Source: DATFTE01 sp963802575
GTDB lineage: Bacteria; Acidobacteriota; Terriglobia; Terriglobales; Acidobacteriaceae
DNA: 64,000 nucleotides
Direction of reading: 5' to 3'
Assembly: GCA_963802575.1 (NCBI GenBank)
Contig: CAWDJF010000004.1
Span: 496,001-560,000, forward strand
The notes below the pieces were generated by a model that made no database searches, was not told the DNA's origin, and saw nothing but the letters and a program-made list of their open reading frames with translations. Position numbers and translations under genes: made by a program. Positions 9,266 to 17,221 of this stretch are shown here, one piece after another. The first letter of the stretch is position 1. Every line of letters starts with the position of its first letter.

Positions 9266-9991
9266 ATGACAACTAATGGGCCGGCTTCAGCTCGGGTGCA
9301 AGCCACTTTTTCCGCTTCAACGCTTCCTGCGGATTGGAAATCAAGATTTCTGCAGGGGCTGTCACAACGAGACCTTGAAACGGTAATACGGGCATCAGCG
9401 CCACGGCGGTTCCTGAAGAACTCGGTGGTCACAAATCAAGGGGATCCTGCCGATTATTTCTTTCTATTGACGAAGGGCCGCGCCCGACATTTCTCCATTA
9501 CAGAAGGGGGACGAAAGACACTTCTTCTTTGGGTTGCGGCTGGAGATACATTCGGTGGCATAGCAGTCTTGCAGCAACCCTCGACCTATCTCCTGAGCAC
9601 GGAAACCGTGAAAGACAGTTGCGCATTCGTTTGGCGTCGTAGTGAGATTCGGAATCTTATCGCACGCTATCCAGTGCTGCAGGAAAATGCATTGTCAATT
9701 GCCTCGGACTATTTGGCGTGGTTTCACGCTTCGCACATGGCTTTGATCAGCCACACCGCTCGACAGAGACTTGCGCGGGTACTGACGAGCCTTGCACATG
9801 GCATTGGCCGTAAAGTCCCAGGCGGCATTGAACTCGACATCGCAAACGAGGAGTTAGCAAACGCTGCCAACGTGACGCCCTTCACGACGAGCCGTCTTTT
9901 GAGCGAGTGGCAGCGCAATGGTGCGGTTCGCAAGAGTCGGGGTAGTGTCGTACTGCGCGATCCAAACCGTCTTTTCTTGCACGAGGTCTAG
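9266..9991 (+). CDS. Crp/Fnr family transcriptional regulator
   Basis: 241 residues. Residues about 25-140 form a cyclic-nucleotide-binding-like beta-roll (NQGDPADYFFLLTKGRARHF, then AAGDTFGGIAVL). A dimerisation helix follows, and residues about 190-225 form the winged helix (NEELANAANVTPFTTSRLLSEWQRNGAV). No Cys cluster for an Fe-S centre is visible in the N-terminus, so Fnr-type oxygen sensing is unlikely; the signal is unknown. ATG 9266 has GGAG 9-12 bp upstream. A second family member is at 13018, and Crp-geometry sites are scattered from 10.9 to 28 kb. Confidence 0.85.
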   Translation: MTTNGPASARVQATFSASTLPADWKSRFLQGLSQRDLETVIRASAPRRFLKNSVVTNQGDPADYFFLLTKGRARHFSITEGGRKTLLLWVAAGDTFGGIAVLQQPSTYLLSTETVKDSCAFVWRRSEIRNLIARYPVLQENALSIASDYLAWFHASHMALISHTARQRLARVLTSLAHGIGRKVPGGIELDIANEELANAANVTPFTTSRLLSEWQRNGAVRKSRGSVVLRDPNRLFLHEV

Positions 9992-10131
9992 CCACTTTCG
10001 TTTTCTCCCTCCTTTTCGTCAGGACAATGTTTCCTGCCTGCGCTGAAGCAACCAGTAGGTTGTCTTCGAGCAACGACCGAACCCTCTTTCCCTGTCATCC
10101 TCTATGAGTCATGTGCTTCGTAGGAGTGGAA

Positions 10132-10572
10132 GTGCTTTCTGTTTCGAGTTCCATAAGCGAAAGTGAGTTGAAAGCCGTGTCAGTCCGTATTCTTCTGGTA
10201 GATGATTTCGAACCGTTCCTGAGATTCACCGCTTCTACCCTCGGAGAACAATCAGGCTTTCAGATCGTCGGGAAAGCTTCAGATGGGCATGAGGCAGTCC
10301 AGAAGGCTCGTAAACTGCAGCCCGACTTGGTGGTGCTGGACGTCGGCCTGCCAAAGCTGAATGGGATCGAAGCTGCTCGACAAATCCGCTCCGCCTCCCC
10401 CAGTTCCAAGATATTGTTTTTGACGGGAAATGAAAGTCCCCAGCTAGCACGCGAGGCTTTAGACGCTGGTGCGTGCGGCTACGTGGTTAAGCGGGATGCA
10501 GCAGTTGAGCTACTAGCTGCAGTGAAAACTGTGCTTTCGGGAAAGCAATACGTCAGTTCACGACTGGTCTGA
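10132..10572 (+). CDS. Receiver-only response regulator
   Basis: A single CheY-like receiver domain: RILLVDDFEPF supplies the acidic pocket, VVLDVGLP the phospho-accepting Asp, LFLTGNE the switch Thr and GYVVKRDA the Lys. It resembles the NarL/FixJ receiver but stops after the receiver, with no HTH output domain. GTG 10132 has AGGAG five bases upstream; ATG 10111 is in frame and possible. No histidine kinase is adjacent. It may act as a phosphate sink or by binding a partner protein. Confidence 0.75.
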   Translation: MLSVSSSISESELKAVSVRILLVDDFEPFLRFTASTLGEQSGFQIVGKASDGHEAVQKARKLQPDLVVLDVGLPKLNGIEAARQIRSASPSSKILFLTGNESPQLAREALDAGACGYVVKRDAAVELLAAVKTVLSGKQYVSSRLV

Positions 10573-10937
10573 CGGATGATCTCAATCGTCCTCGCCTGAA
10601 TCAAACCAACCAGCGTCACCAGAATCAGCAGAAGGATCATTGCCCCGGAGCAATGACGCTGACCCGCTAAGAAGCTAATGTTCTATTCGGCTCGGTCCGT
10701 CGCTGCCTGCTGAGGGGGTGCGTGCATGATGGCACGCTGCTCCAGGTCAGCACAGGGCCGGGCCATTCCCCGACCAGGTCGCGCTCGTCGTCAGTTCGAG
10801 CGTCGCGGTGGATGATTCGGTGATTCAACGAATTCTGCGACACAGCGCTTTGGCGACAACACAGAACCAGTACACCGCTCCGCGAGCCGGGACGAACCGA
10901 TCGGGCAGGTTCACAAATTTCGATGATGCCGATAGGC
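10573..10937. other. Intergenic region with one hairpin
   Basis: No convincing gene. A perfect 7-bp inverted repeat at 10637-10656 (TCATTGC / GCAATGA, 6-nt loop) lies 65 bp after the response regulator stop; it lacks a T-run and is at best a weak terminator. Confidence 0.4.
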
Positions 10938-10953
10938 TGGTCAAAATTGACCA
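10938..10953. promoter_or_regulatory. Crp/Fnr-geometry palindrome, TGGTC-N6-GACCA
   Basis: The sequence CTGGTCAAAATTGACCAG (10937-10954) has perfect 8-bp half-sites. It ends 33 bp before the ATG of the small zinc-ribbon gene at 10987. An identical 18-mer occurs at 27888-27905. Confidence 0.6.
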
Positions 10954-10986
10954 GCCTGCAGCGGAGTAAGGACGCATGATATAGCC

Positions 10987-11127
10987 ATGAAAGTCACCGA
11001 GAAACAGGCGCTGTCGGTTCGATGTCCTACTTGTGGTGCCAAGGTTGGGGAGAAATGCGAGCTTAGTACCGGCCAACCCCGCACGGAGCCGCATCGAGAT
11101 CGGCGACTGATCGCTTCTGACAAGTAG
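10987..11127 (+). CDS. Small zinc-ribbon protein, 46 aa
   Basis: A 46-residue protein with VRCPTCGAKVGEKCEL near the N-terminus, a CxxC plus a further Cys, and a downstream EPHRDRR. This resembles short nucleic-acid-binding zinc fingers (CPxC...H types). It has no signal peptide, so it is cytoplasmic. The palindrome 33 bp upstream supports its being a real, regulated gene. Exact function is unknown. Confidence 0.6.
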   Translation: MKVTEKQALSVRCPTCGAKVGEKCELSTGQPRTEPHRDRRLIASDK

Positions 11128-11184
11128 CCTTGGCCACCGGGCCATCCGCGAGATGGGTAAGGGCTTTCCGTCATCACTCAAAAT

Positions 11185-11628
11185 CTAGGCCAAAGGCCGG
11201 GCAGTTTCCGATTCGATGTAGTCGCGGGCCGCCTGTAGCGACGCTTTTGCGGCGGTCGTCTCTGTCTCGGTGGGAGCGGCGATCTGCAGTAGTCCCTGTC
11301 GCCCCATGTTTATCGGAAGAATGAACGCCGATTGGTGCTGCATTACCGATTCCAAAACCTGACCCAGGCCCTCAGAACGGTATCCGTTTTCGAAGTAGAT
11401 GCCGCTTGTATGAAACGTCGATCCTGACATTCGATATCCGCAAGCCAGCAGCCAATGTCCGCGGGTGATCGACGACCAGAGCTTGAGGTAGTCCAAGGTG
11501 TCGCCTACGGTGAATCCATATTCAATGTGAATCACACCGGTTTGAACGCCGCGCATAAGGTCGGTCCATGACACGACCGTTGCCGACTCCAATACTTTAT
11601 CGAGGCTCTGTCTCTTGTCGGGTTCCAT
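11185..11628 (-). CDS. Conserved-looking cytoplasmic protein of unknown function
   Basis: 147 residues from ATG 11628, which has AAGGA six bases upstream. It is soluble with no signal peptide or recognised motif; the middle reads WSSITRGHWLLACGYRMSG. It lies 25 bp downstream of the 11654-12058 gene on the same strand, so the two probably form a two-gene operon. Confidence 0.55.
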   Translation of the reverse strand: MEPDKRQSLDKVLESATVVSWTDLMRGVQTGVIHIEYGFTVGDTLDYLKLWSSITRGHWLLACGYRMSGSTFHTSGIYFENGYRSEGLGQVLESVMQHQSAFILPINMGRQGLLQIAAPTETETTAAKASLQAARDYIESETARPLA

Positions 11629-11653
11629 GACTGTCCTTCTTGTGCTTTGGTGA

Positions 11654-12058
11654 TTAGGCTCTTGCACGTTCCCGAACGCCGTCTAGCAAGGAATTCTGCT
11701 GGATGTGGCGTGAGTGTGCGGATACGAAGCCGTAAGGGATACCCAGGAAGCTCTTGGAAACGATGCCAGTCACTTCGAGACTGTTGAAGTTTTCGTGACG
11801 CACTTTCGCGAGGATTTTTTTCAACGCGCCTTGGATTTTCTTCGCTCCCAGCGAGCCAAAGAACATCACCTTCATTTCGGCTGCAATGAAGAAGAAATTC
11901 CATCCCGCGGCGTGGATCTGGCGATCGAGAGTAAAACCATTGAAGGCTCTGACGATTCCCCAATTTTCCGAGTAGGTATCGCTCTCGAGCGCAAGAATGG
12001 CAGCAGTCGGTGGTCGCTCTTTAATGAGAATTGTGCCAACCTTAGCAGTCTGTATCAT
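11654..12058 (-). CDS. Unknown 134-aa protein
   Basis: The start has AAAGGA upstream (AAAGGACCC then ATG). The sequence is mixed alpha/beta with a hydrophobic aromatic centre (AAGWNFFFIAAEMKVMFFGSLG) followed by a basic segment (KKIQGALKKILAKVR). I do not recognise the family. It is first of a probable two-gene operon with the 11185-11628 gene. Confidence 0.55.
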   Translation of the reverse strand: MIQTAKVGTILIKERPPTAAILALESDTYSENWGIVRAFNGFTLDRQIHAAGWNFFFIAAEMKVMFFGSLGAKKIQGALKKILAKVRHENFNSLEVTGIVSKSFLGIPYGFVSAHSRHIQQNSLLDGVRERARA

Positions 12059-12130
12059 GGGTCCTTTGCAAAAAGTCCGCGTCGGCGGGTTCGCCGAGCG
12101 GACTGAAGTGTAGAGAGAAGAACTTTGCAG

Positions 12131-12748
12131 CTAGGCCGATTTCAGCTTGCGCCGAACAATGGCCGCGATTCCGAACAGGCCGACTCCCATAAGGCTGAGG
12201 GTGCCCGGTTCTGGAACCACGGTAGTGAAGTTGGTATCGCCGCTGGAAATCGAAGTCTGCCCGTTGAAGAATCCCTTGCCGGTATTAATGGTTAACTGAA
12301 CGGTAGCTCCGCTGATAGTGCCGCCCATGTACCAGGTTCCCGCGAGAGATCCTGTCAACGTGTAGTTGTGGGTTCCGTTGGCAAGAGTAACCAGAGTCCA
12401 GGTCACGGGACCGGTGAAGGAACCGTTGAAGATCACTCCGTTGGGAATACCGTTGGTGCCGTTTCCGCTGATGCTAAACGTGCCGCCAGCGGCAAATGTG
12501 CCGCCCATCTGCAAATTACCACTGCTGAGGCTAGCTGTACTAAAAGTCAATGTCCCGAGATTGTTTCCGGTGATCAATCCGCCGCCCAAGCCGTTGACGG
12601 CAATCAGCGTCGAACCATTCAGCGAAAAGCCGCTGTTGGTGCCTGTGAGGGTACCGCCGCTGTTGGTGAAATCGACGTTGCTGCCAGCAAACGCTACGAG
12701 TGGAAGAGCTAGAACGAAAAGCGCGATCAGAGCCGTTTTCTTGAACAT
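12131..12748 (-). CDS. PEP-CTERM sorting-domain secreted protein
   Basis: 205 residues. A signal peptide (KKTALIALFVLALPLVAFA) is followed by a Gly/Thr/Asn-rich beta domain and a C-terminal PEP-CTERM unit: VVPEPGTLSLMGVGLFGIAAIV and basic RRKLKSA. ATG 12748 was chosen because the signal peptide begins there; upstream in-frame sequence is unlike coding sequence. It is divergent from the Crp/Fnr gene at 13018, and the shared 270-bp intergenic region holds two Crp-geometry sites. Confidence 0.8.
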   Translation of the reverse strand: MFKKTALIALFVLALPLVAFAGSNVDFTNSGGTLTGTNSGFSLNGSTLIAVNGLGGGLITGNNLGTLTFSTASLSSGNLQMGGTFAAGGTFSISGNGTNGIPNGVIFNGSFTGPVTWTLVTLANGTHNYTLTGSLAGTWYMGGTISGATVQLTINTGKGFFNGQTSISSGDTNFTTVVPEPGTLSLMGVGLFGIAAIVRRKLKSA

Positions 12749-12885
12749 TTGAACTTTAAGGTTCTCCTGAGTTTCGCGAGGTTTCAGGGAGAAGACTCGC
12801 GACGTGCGCCGAACAGGCTGGATGTGGTAGTGACGGACCAGTTCCGTTCGCGATAACCACGATGGGGCAAATGACGGATAAAAAC

Positions 12886-12901
12886 TGATCAAAAGTGACC
12901 A
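12886..12901. promoter_or_regulatory. Crp/Fnr-geometry site, TGATC-N6-GACCA
   Basis: TGATCAAAAGTGACCA lies between the divergent PEP-CTERM gene (137 bp away) and the Crp/Fnr gene (116 bp away). It matches the 10938 and 27889 palindromes at 14 of 16 positions. Confidence 0.5.
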
Positions 12902-12972
12902 CCTCGCAGAATCGACCAGAGTGGTAACACGCAGCAATCCACCGTCAGGCCTCCTGCGCCTTGTTTGAAAAG

Positions 12973-12988
12973 TGAGCAAAATGGCACA
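12973..12988. promoter_or_regulatory. Crp/Fnr-geometry site, TGAGC-N6-GCACA
   Basis: TGAGCAAAATGGCACA ends 29 bp before the Crp/Fnr start at 13018. The position would suit autoregulation. Confidence 0.4.
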
Positions 12989-13017
12989 TTCCTGCTACCC
13001 CCGAAGGGATAAAATAC

Positions 13018-13701
13018 ATGTTGATGGTTACACCTGCAGCAGCAAAGAGGATGGCGGACTTCGATCCGAGCACTTTCCTCGCAACCATCGGCGCGGGGCG
13101 GAAGGGTGTGTCGGTGCCTATGAAACAAGCCGTCTTCGCCCAGGGGGATCCGGCCGACGCGGTCTTCTACATTCAGAAAGGCAAAGTTCGCCTTACCGTC
13201 GTTTCCAAGACCGGCAAGGAAGCTACAATCGGCATTTTGAGTGAAGGGAATTTTTTCGGAGAGGGCGCGCTTGCCGGACAGAGTCTCCGCATGGGGTCGG
13301 CGGCCGCGATGACCGACTGCCATCTACTACGGATCGAGAAGAAGGCAATGATGGAGACTCTTCATCGCGAACGCGCTCTTTCTGACATGTTCGTTGGATA
13401 TCTGCTGGCCCGCAATATCCGCTACGAAGAGGACCTGGTCGACCAACTCTTCAACTCGAGCGAAAAGAGACTTGCGCGCGTCCTTCTGATGCTGGCTCAT
13501 TTCGGCAAGGAAGGCGTACCGGAAACCGTGGTGCCCAAGATCAGTCAGGAGACGCTGGCAGAGATGGTCGGCACGACACGGTCGCGTGTGAGCTTTTTTA
13601 TGAACCGCTTCCGAAAACTGGGATTCATTGATTACGCAGGAGGGGTAGAAGGCGGGCTACAGGTCCATAGTTCGCTGCTGAATGTGGTTCTGCACGATTA
13701 G
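13018..13701 (+). CDS. Crp/Fnr family transcriptional regulator
   Basis: 227 residues. Residues about 15-125 form the cNMP-binding fold (AQGDPADAVFYIQKGKVRLTVVSKTGKEATI, then EGNFFGEGALAGQ, where the FGE...L phosphate-binding cassette resembles true cyclic-nucleotide binders). The C-terminal winged helix has SQETLAEMVGTTRSRVSFFMNRFRKLGFIDY. Compared with the regulator at 9266, the recognition helix differs (TTRSRVSFF versus TPFTTSRLL), so DNA specificity probably differs. It is the better candidate for the nearby TGNNC-N6-GNNCA sites, because the recognition helix keeps the R..V..F pattern of Crp-like proteins and two sites lie in its own promoter. That link is inference. Confidence 0.85.
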   Translation: MLMVTPAAAKRMADFDPSTFLATIGAGRKGVSVPMKQAVFAQGDPADAVFYIQKGKVRLTVVSKTGKEATIGILSEGNFFGEGALAGQSLRMGSAAAMTDCHLLRIEKKAMMETLHRERALSDMFVGYLLARNIRYEEDLVDQLFNSSEKRLARVLLMLAHFGKEGVPETVVPKISQETLAEMVGTTRSRVSFFMNRFRKLGFIDYAGGVEGGLQVHSSLLNVVLHD

Positions 13702-13746
13702 ATTTTCTCTGAAACAAAGAGTGATCCGATCTAACTAGGCGCCGGG

Positions 13747-13762
13747 TGGTCAATTGTGACCA
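13747..13762. promoter_or_regulatory. Crp/Fnr-geometry palindrome, TGGTC-N6-GACCA
   Basis: TGGTCAATTGTGACCA has perfect TGGTCA/TGACCA arms. It ends 37 bp before the ATG at 13800. Confidence 0.6.
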
Positions 13763-13799
13763 GCGAATTCGGACGTGCTCGTGATATCAATTAATTCAT

Positions 13800-13997
13800 A
13801 TGGCAAAAAGAATGTGCCTCGCATGCGGCGGTGAGCTGGTAATGGCATTTCGGCCTAGTGATGTCGGGCGGCCGAATACGGGTACCGGGAACCTGGCGAG
13901 TTCGAACGCAAAATGGCGATGTGGGACTTGCGGACAGCTTTTTAGCGCAGAGCAACTGCGCGCCGACAAGAAGACTCGTGCTCTCGTGCAAGCCTAG
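13800..13997 (+). CDS. Small zinc-ribbon protein, 65 aa
   Basis: Two Cys pairs (MCLACGG at residues 5-11 and WRCGTCGQLF near residue 40) form a treble-clef/zinc-ribbon pattern with a Gly/Asn-rich spacer. It is cytoplasmic with no signal peptide. Like the 10987 gene it sits directly behind a TGGTC-N6-GACCA palindrome. Function is unknown; a regulator or RNA/DNA-binding adaptor is possible. Confidence 0.6.
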   Translation: MAKRMCLACGGELVMAFRPSDVGRPNTGTGNLASSNAKWRCGTCGQLFSAEQLRADKKTRALVQA

Positions 13998-14008
13998 GCC
14001 TTCAGTGG

Positions 14009-14281
14009 CTATCCAAGAACCGCTGCTTCGAGTTCCACTCTGGTCTTGGTTTCCGTCCCACTCTTAATAGCCTGCCACTCTACTGGCGGGAATTGTCGTA
14101 TTACGCTGTCTGCGCTTACGGTACTTTGCCGACTGCCGCAAGACAAGCAAACCGCCCCTACCCACCTGAGATCTGTTTCTTTTGAAATCTCATTTTCACG
14201 GACTCCGAGCGTTCCGTTGACGAGCGGGCCGGCACACTTATCACAAGAATAGACGGAGAGATGAAGGTACTGTCGTTTCAT
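14009..14281 (-). CDS. Small zinc-ribbon protein, 90 aa
   Basis: Starting at ATG 14281 with GAGAGGA upstream, the protein has YSCDKCAGPLVNG near the N-terminus and AVCLSCGSRQS about 40 residues later, giving two CxxC pairs. The C-terminal tail is helical. It is divergent from the Gln-rich gene at 14455, with a Crp-like site between them. It is convergent with the 13800 zinc-ribbon gene, with 11 bp between the stops. Confidence 0.6.
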   Translation of the reverse strand: MKRQYLHLSVYSCDKCAGPLVNGTLGVRENEISKETDLRWVGAVCLSCGSRQSTVSADSVIRQFPPVEWQAIKSGTETKTRVELEAAVLG

Positions 14282-14343
14282 TGGTGTCCTCTCTAGAGCC
14301 GATCGTTCCCGTGAAGATTCTAACTGTTCCCGCAGCGGACGAG

Positions 14344-14359
14344 TGATCACAATTGCTCG
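14344..14359. promoter_or_regulatory. Crp/Fnr-like site, TGATC-N6-GCTCG
   Basis: TGATCACAATTGCTCG deviates at the last base from the TGNNC-N6-GNNCA pattern. It lies 62 bp before the zinc-ribbon gene (minus) and 95 bp before the Gln-rich gene (plus). Confidence 0.35.
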
Positions 14360-14454
14360 GGTCCTCCAGAAAGTAGTGCTTGTGTTCTCGCTTGGTCAAA
14401 AGAAGACAGTTAATTCTGGTTTGACCGGCTAGCCTGAACAAAGAGGCAATACTC

Positions 14455-15792
14455 ATGAAAAACTTTGGGGTCATCGGCGCTACCGTGCTGTTTGTACTTC
14501 TGGGGACCGCTGCTCTTGCATACCAACAGCAGGATCAGCAGGACGAGAAGCAGAAAACGCCCGAGTCGCAAACGCCATCGGAAAAGCAAAAACCGCAACA
14601 GCAGGACCAGAACAAGCAACAGCAGCAACGCGCCCAGCAGCAGCAAGACCAGAACACCAAGCAACAGCAGCAACGCGTGCAGGAACAGAATCAGCAGGAG
14701 CAGCAGAAGCAACAGCAGCAACGCGCCCAGCAGCAGCAAGACCAGAACACCAAGCAACAGCAGCAGCGCGTGCAGGAACAGAATCAGCAGGAGCAGCAGA
14801 AGCAACGGCAGCAACGCGCCCAGCAGCAGCAAGACCAGAACACCAAGCAACAGCAGCAGCGCGTGCAGGAACAGAACCAGCAGGAGCAGCAGAAGCAACA
14901 GCAGCAACGCGCCCAGCAGCAGCAAGACCAGAACACCAAGCAGCAACAGCAGCGCGTACAGGAACAGAACCAGCAGGAGCAGCAGAAGCAACAGCAGCAA
15001 CGCGCCCAGCAGCAGCAAGACCAGAACACCAAGCAGCAACAGCAGCGCGTGCAGGAACAGAACCAGCAGGAGCAGCAGAAGCAACAGCAGCAACGCGCCC
15101 AGCAGCAGCAAGACCAGAACACCAAGCAGCAACAGCAGCGCGTTCAGGAACAGAACCAGCAGGAGCAAAACAAGCAACAGCAGCAGCGTGTCTCACAACA
15201 GCGCCAGCAGCAGCTGATTGACCAGCAAAAGCAGAGTTTGACGCAGTACCGCCGTCAACTCGATCAGCAGCAGCGCGTCGCGCAAGAGCAGACCGCACAA
15301 CTGCAACAACAAAATCGCCAGTCGCAGTATCGTTTTCAGGAAGATTACTTGGAACGCGAACGGCAGCAGCAAATAGGGTTTCGGAACGAGCGCGATCACG
15401 ATTACGATCGCGATCCTTATTATTACACGGCTCCGATTTACCGCTACCAGCGCGGCGGCAGTTACTACGAAGTCAATCAATACGGGGCGGACCTGCTCCG
15501 CCAAGCCATAAACAACGGCTACCAGGAAGGGTTCCGTGCGGGAGAGGCAGACCGGCAGGATCGCTGGCAGTCCAACTACCGCGACTCCTATGCCTACCGC
15601 GACGCGAACTACGGCTACAGTGGTTATTACATAGCCCAGGACGACTACAACTATTATTTCCGCGAGGGCTTCCAGCGTGGCTATGAAGATGGCTTCGACA
15701 GCCGCTATCAGTATGGCCGGTACTCTGAGGGCCGGTACAGCGTACTCGACGCGATCTTGTCGCAAATCCTCGGCTTCCAGTCGCTTCGCTAA
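14455..15792 (+). CDS. Secreted Gln-rich tandem-repeat protein
   Basis: 445 residues. A signal peptide (NFGVIGATVLFVLLGTAALA) is followed by about 280 residues dominated by Gln, containing six 31-residue repeats of the form RAQQQQDQNTKQQQQRVQEQ plus 11 more residues. The C-terminal 130 residues are Tyr/Asp/Arg-rich with two related blocks (NNGYQEGFRAGEADR and FREGFQRGYEDGFDSR). The repeats are probably a long coiled coil or disordered surface spacer, with the C-terminus a small folded domain. A second Gln-rich secreted protein is at 21132-21950. AAGAGG precedes the ATG. Function is unknown; an envelope stress or surface role is inferred from the neighbourhood. Confidence 0.7.
   Translation: MKNFGVIGATVLFVLLGTAALAYQQQDQQDEKQKTPESQTPSEKQKPQQQDQNKQQQQRAQQQQDQNTKQQQQRVQEQNQQEQQKQQQQRAQQQQDQNTKQQQQRVQEQNQQEQQKQRQQRAQQQQDQNTKQQQQRVQEQNQQEQQKQQQQRAQQQQDQNTKQQQQRVQEQNQQEQQKQQQQRAQQQQDQNTKQQQQRVQEQNQQEQQKQQQQRAQQQQDQNTKQQQQRVQEQNQQEQNKQQQQRVSQQRQQQLIDQQKQSLTQYRRQLDQQQRVAQEQTAQLQQQNRQSQYRFQEDYLERERQQQIGFRNERDHDYDRDPYYYTAPIYRYQRGGSYYEVNQYGADLLRQAINNGYQEGFRAGEADRQDRWQSNYRDSYAYRDANYGYSGYYIAQDDYNYYFREGFQRGYEDGFDSRYQYGRYSEGRYSVLDAILSQILGFQSLR
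14629..15186 (+). repeat. Six tandem 93-bp repeats in the Gln-rich gene
   Basis: Six in-phase 93-bp units encode 31 residues each, with only scattered differences such as CAG/CAA swaps and one Gln-to-Arg change at the end of unit 2. Near-identity implies recent amplification or ongoing homogenisation. The opposite strand is open in long frames through this block purely because of the CAG/CAA composition. Confidence 0.85.
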
Positions 15793-15900
15793 AGGCAGAC
15801 ACACGACCAGTTCCCGTTTGACGCCCTGCTCCATCGGCCCTAAGCGTAGAGCCGCCGGAGTGGGGCTACGTCACTCTCATCCTCGGCGGCCACTGGATTG

Positions 15901-15916
15901 TGTGCAATTGTGAGCA
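15901..15916. promoter_or_regulatory. Crp/Fnr-like site, TGTGC-N6-GAGCA
   Basis: TGTGCAATTGTGAGCA ends 33 bp before the receiver gene at 15950, the same spacing as at 10938. Confidence 0.4.
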
Positions 15917-15949
15917 GAACCAGCGACACACTCGCGATATACGATCAGC

Positions 15950-16483
15950 ATGGCTACCAGTGGAACCCTACTGTGCATACACCGCGACCCAGGCCAGCTA
16001 AGTCTGTTGCAGGAGCACGGATATGACCTGGTCACGGCGACGAATGGCCATGAGGGTCTGCGGTTGTTCATGACACAGTCCGTGGATGCAATCGTCCTCG
16101 ATTATCACTTGGGCTTGCTCGATGGCGCGGTCATCGCGGCAGAGATCAAGCAGGTCCGGCCAACGGTTCCCATCGTTCTGCTTGCTGACCACGTGGAGCT
16201 GCCCGATGGCGCGCTGAAGTCTGTGGATGCCCTGGTTGCCAAGTCGGATGGCCCTCACTTTCTGTTGGCCGCGGTCCACTTCGTGCTTCACGTGAAACCT
16301 AAGCAGCGCCGTGAAGAAGAGAGCAAGAGCCAGACACCGTCGCCGTTCTTTCGCAACGGCCGCTCGGGACGAACGCGGCAACACGCCCACAGCGAAACTG
16401 GTCAATCCGTGCCAAGTGACATGGAAGCATCTTTTTCCCAAAAGGTGTGGAGAGATATCCGAAGCGGGAAGGTTCAACTCTGA
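15950..16483 (+). CDS. Receiver-domain protein with basic C-terminal tail
   Basis: 177 residues. Residues about 5-120 form a CheY-like receiver (LLCIHRDPGQLSLL, AIVLDYHLGLLDG with the phospho-accepting Asp, IVLLADH, LVAKSDG with the Lys). The acidic pocket at the end of beta-1 is HRD rather than DD, so phosphorylation chemistry may be weakened. The last 55 residues are basic and Ser-rich, probably disordered, with no DNA-binding fold. No kinase is adjacent. A Crp-like site lies 33 bp upstream. Confidence 0.65.
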   Translation: MATSGTLLCIHRDPGQLSLLQEHGYDLVTATNGHEGLRLFMTQSVDAIVLDYHLGLLDGAVIAAEIKQVRPTVPIVLLADHVELPDGALKSVDALVAKSDGPHFLLAAVHFVLHVKPKQRREEESKSQTPSPFFRNGRSGRTRQHAHSETGQSVPSDMEASFSQKVWRDIRSGKVQL

Positions 16484-16506
16484 TTGGACAGGGCGGATGT
16501 GAGCTT

Positions 16507-16695
16507 TTATGCTGCCTTGACGGACTTGCCGCATTCCAGGCACGAAGCCCGGTGTCGCGGCGTGATCAGGCCACAAAACGGACACATCCTTTGCGAAGAG
16601 ACCTGCGGAGCATCCGGTCGCAGTATCGATCGTATTTTGCGCAGCCAATCGGTCACGAAAGCGAGCCGCCTGCGAAACAGAAGAAGGGATTCCAT
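16507..16695 (-). CDS. Small protein with C-terminal zinc ribbon, 62 aa
   Basis: The C-terminus reads MCPFCGLITPRHRASCLECGKSV: two CxxC pairs 14 residues apart, a classic zinc ribbon. The N-terminal half is basic and helical. ATG 16695 is preferred; a TTG at 16764 would place the start inside the palindrome at 16758-16773. The palindrome then lies 62 bp upstream of the chosen start. It converges with the receiver-domain gene. Confidence 0.6.
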   Translation of the reverse strand: MESLLLFRRRLAFVTDWLRKIRSILRPDAPQVSSQRMCPFCGLITPRHRASCLECGKSVKAA

Positions 16696-16757
16696 CGAAG
16701 CACCGTCGTTTTCTCTAAAGCGGACAACGAATGATGACAGCAGTGAGGAGACGATTC

Positions 16758-16773
16758 TGAGCAAGATTGCTCA
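16758..16773. promoter_or_regulatory. Crp/Fnr-geometry palindrome, TGAGC-N6-GCTCA
   Basis: TGAGCAAGATTGCTCA is a perfect palindrome apart from its two central bases. It is almost identical to 24147-24162. It lies upstream of the minus-strand zinc-ribbon gene and 34 bp from a second site. Confidence 0.5.
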
Positions 16774-16807
16774 TGTTGCGGAGGAAAGTGGCTTTTAAGA
16801 GCGGCAG

Positions 16808-16823
16808 TGAGCAATTCAGATCA
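16808..16823. promoter_or_regulatory. Crp/Fnr-geometry site, TGAGC-N6-GATCA
   Basis: TGAGCAATTCAGATCA sits 96 bp before the TTG start at 16920. The surrounding sequence is repeated at 17222. Confidence 0.45.
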
Positions 16824-16919
16824 GCTTTCCAACGCACAACTCGGCGATGATGTCGTAACAGATCAGGCGCCTTCTACTGCGCTCGGGGTCACATTTAGGC
16901 ATGTTTTCTGGAGGTTGTT

Positions 16920-17201
16920 TTGATTCCCTTCCCGCCCGACGCCCCACTGAAGGAAGCTGCTACCAAACCGGCCGTCGGCAAATCACCTGCTGAGAACTGC
17001 AAGAGAATTCGGGCGCTAGGCTTCACGACCTCCAAGCACATCAAAATGTATGGCCAGCGTCTCGAATTAGTCTCGGAGCCCTTTGAGGACAGCGGCTGCA
17101 CGTCGGTGTGGGTACTGAGCGGGGATGATCCGACCGCGCGTTCTGTTCGGCTTCCAGTGGCAATTCTTCTCGGATTGTCCGATAGCTTTCGCAAGAAGTA
17201 G
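16920..17201 (+). CDS. Unknown 93-aa protein
   Basis: The TTG start is supported by GGAGG five bases upstream. The product is cytoplasmic. It contains IRALGFTTSKHIKMYGQRLELVSEPF and a C-terminal RSVRLPVAILLGLSDSF. I recognise no named domain. It is flanked on both sides by copies of the same Crp-like site, suggesting co-regulation with the SYLF gene downstream. Confidence 0.5.
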   Translation: MIPFPPDAPLKEAATKPAVGKSPAENCKRIRALGFTTSKHIKMYGQRLELVSEPFEDSGCTSVWVLSGDDPTARSVRLPVAILLGLSDSFRKK

Positions 17202-17221
17202 GCGTTCTTGTAAGGCCGGAG

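Noticed and set aside
14629..15186. CRISPR-like array
   Set aside because: Units are contiguous 93-bp coding repeats without unique spacers.
14410..15298. Long Leu-rich and Ala-rich reading frames opposite the Gln-rich gene
   Set aside because: They arise because CAG/CAA repeats read as Leu or Ala codons on the other strand; the sense frame has a signal peptide and ribosome-binding site.
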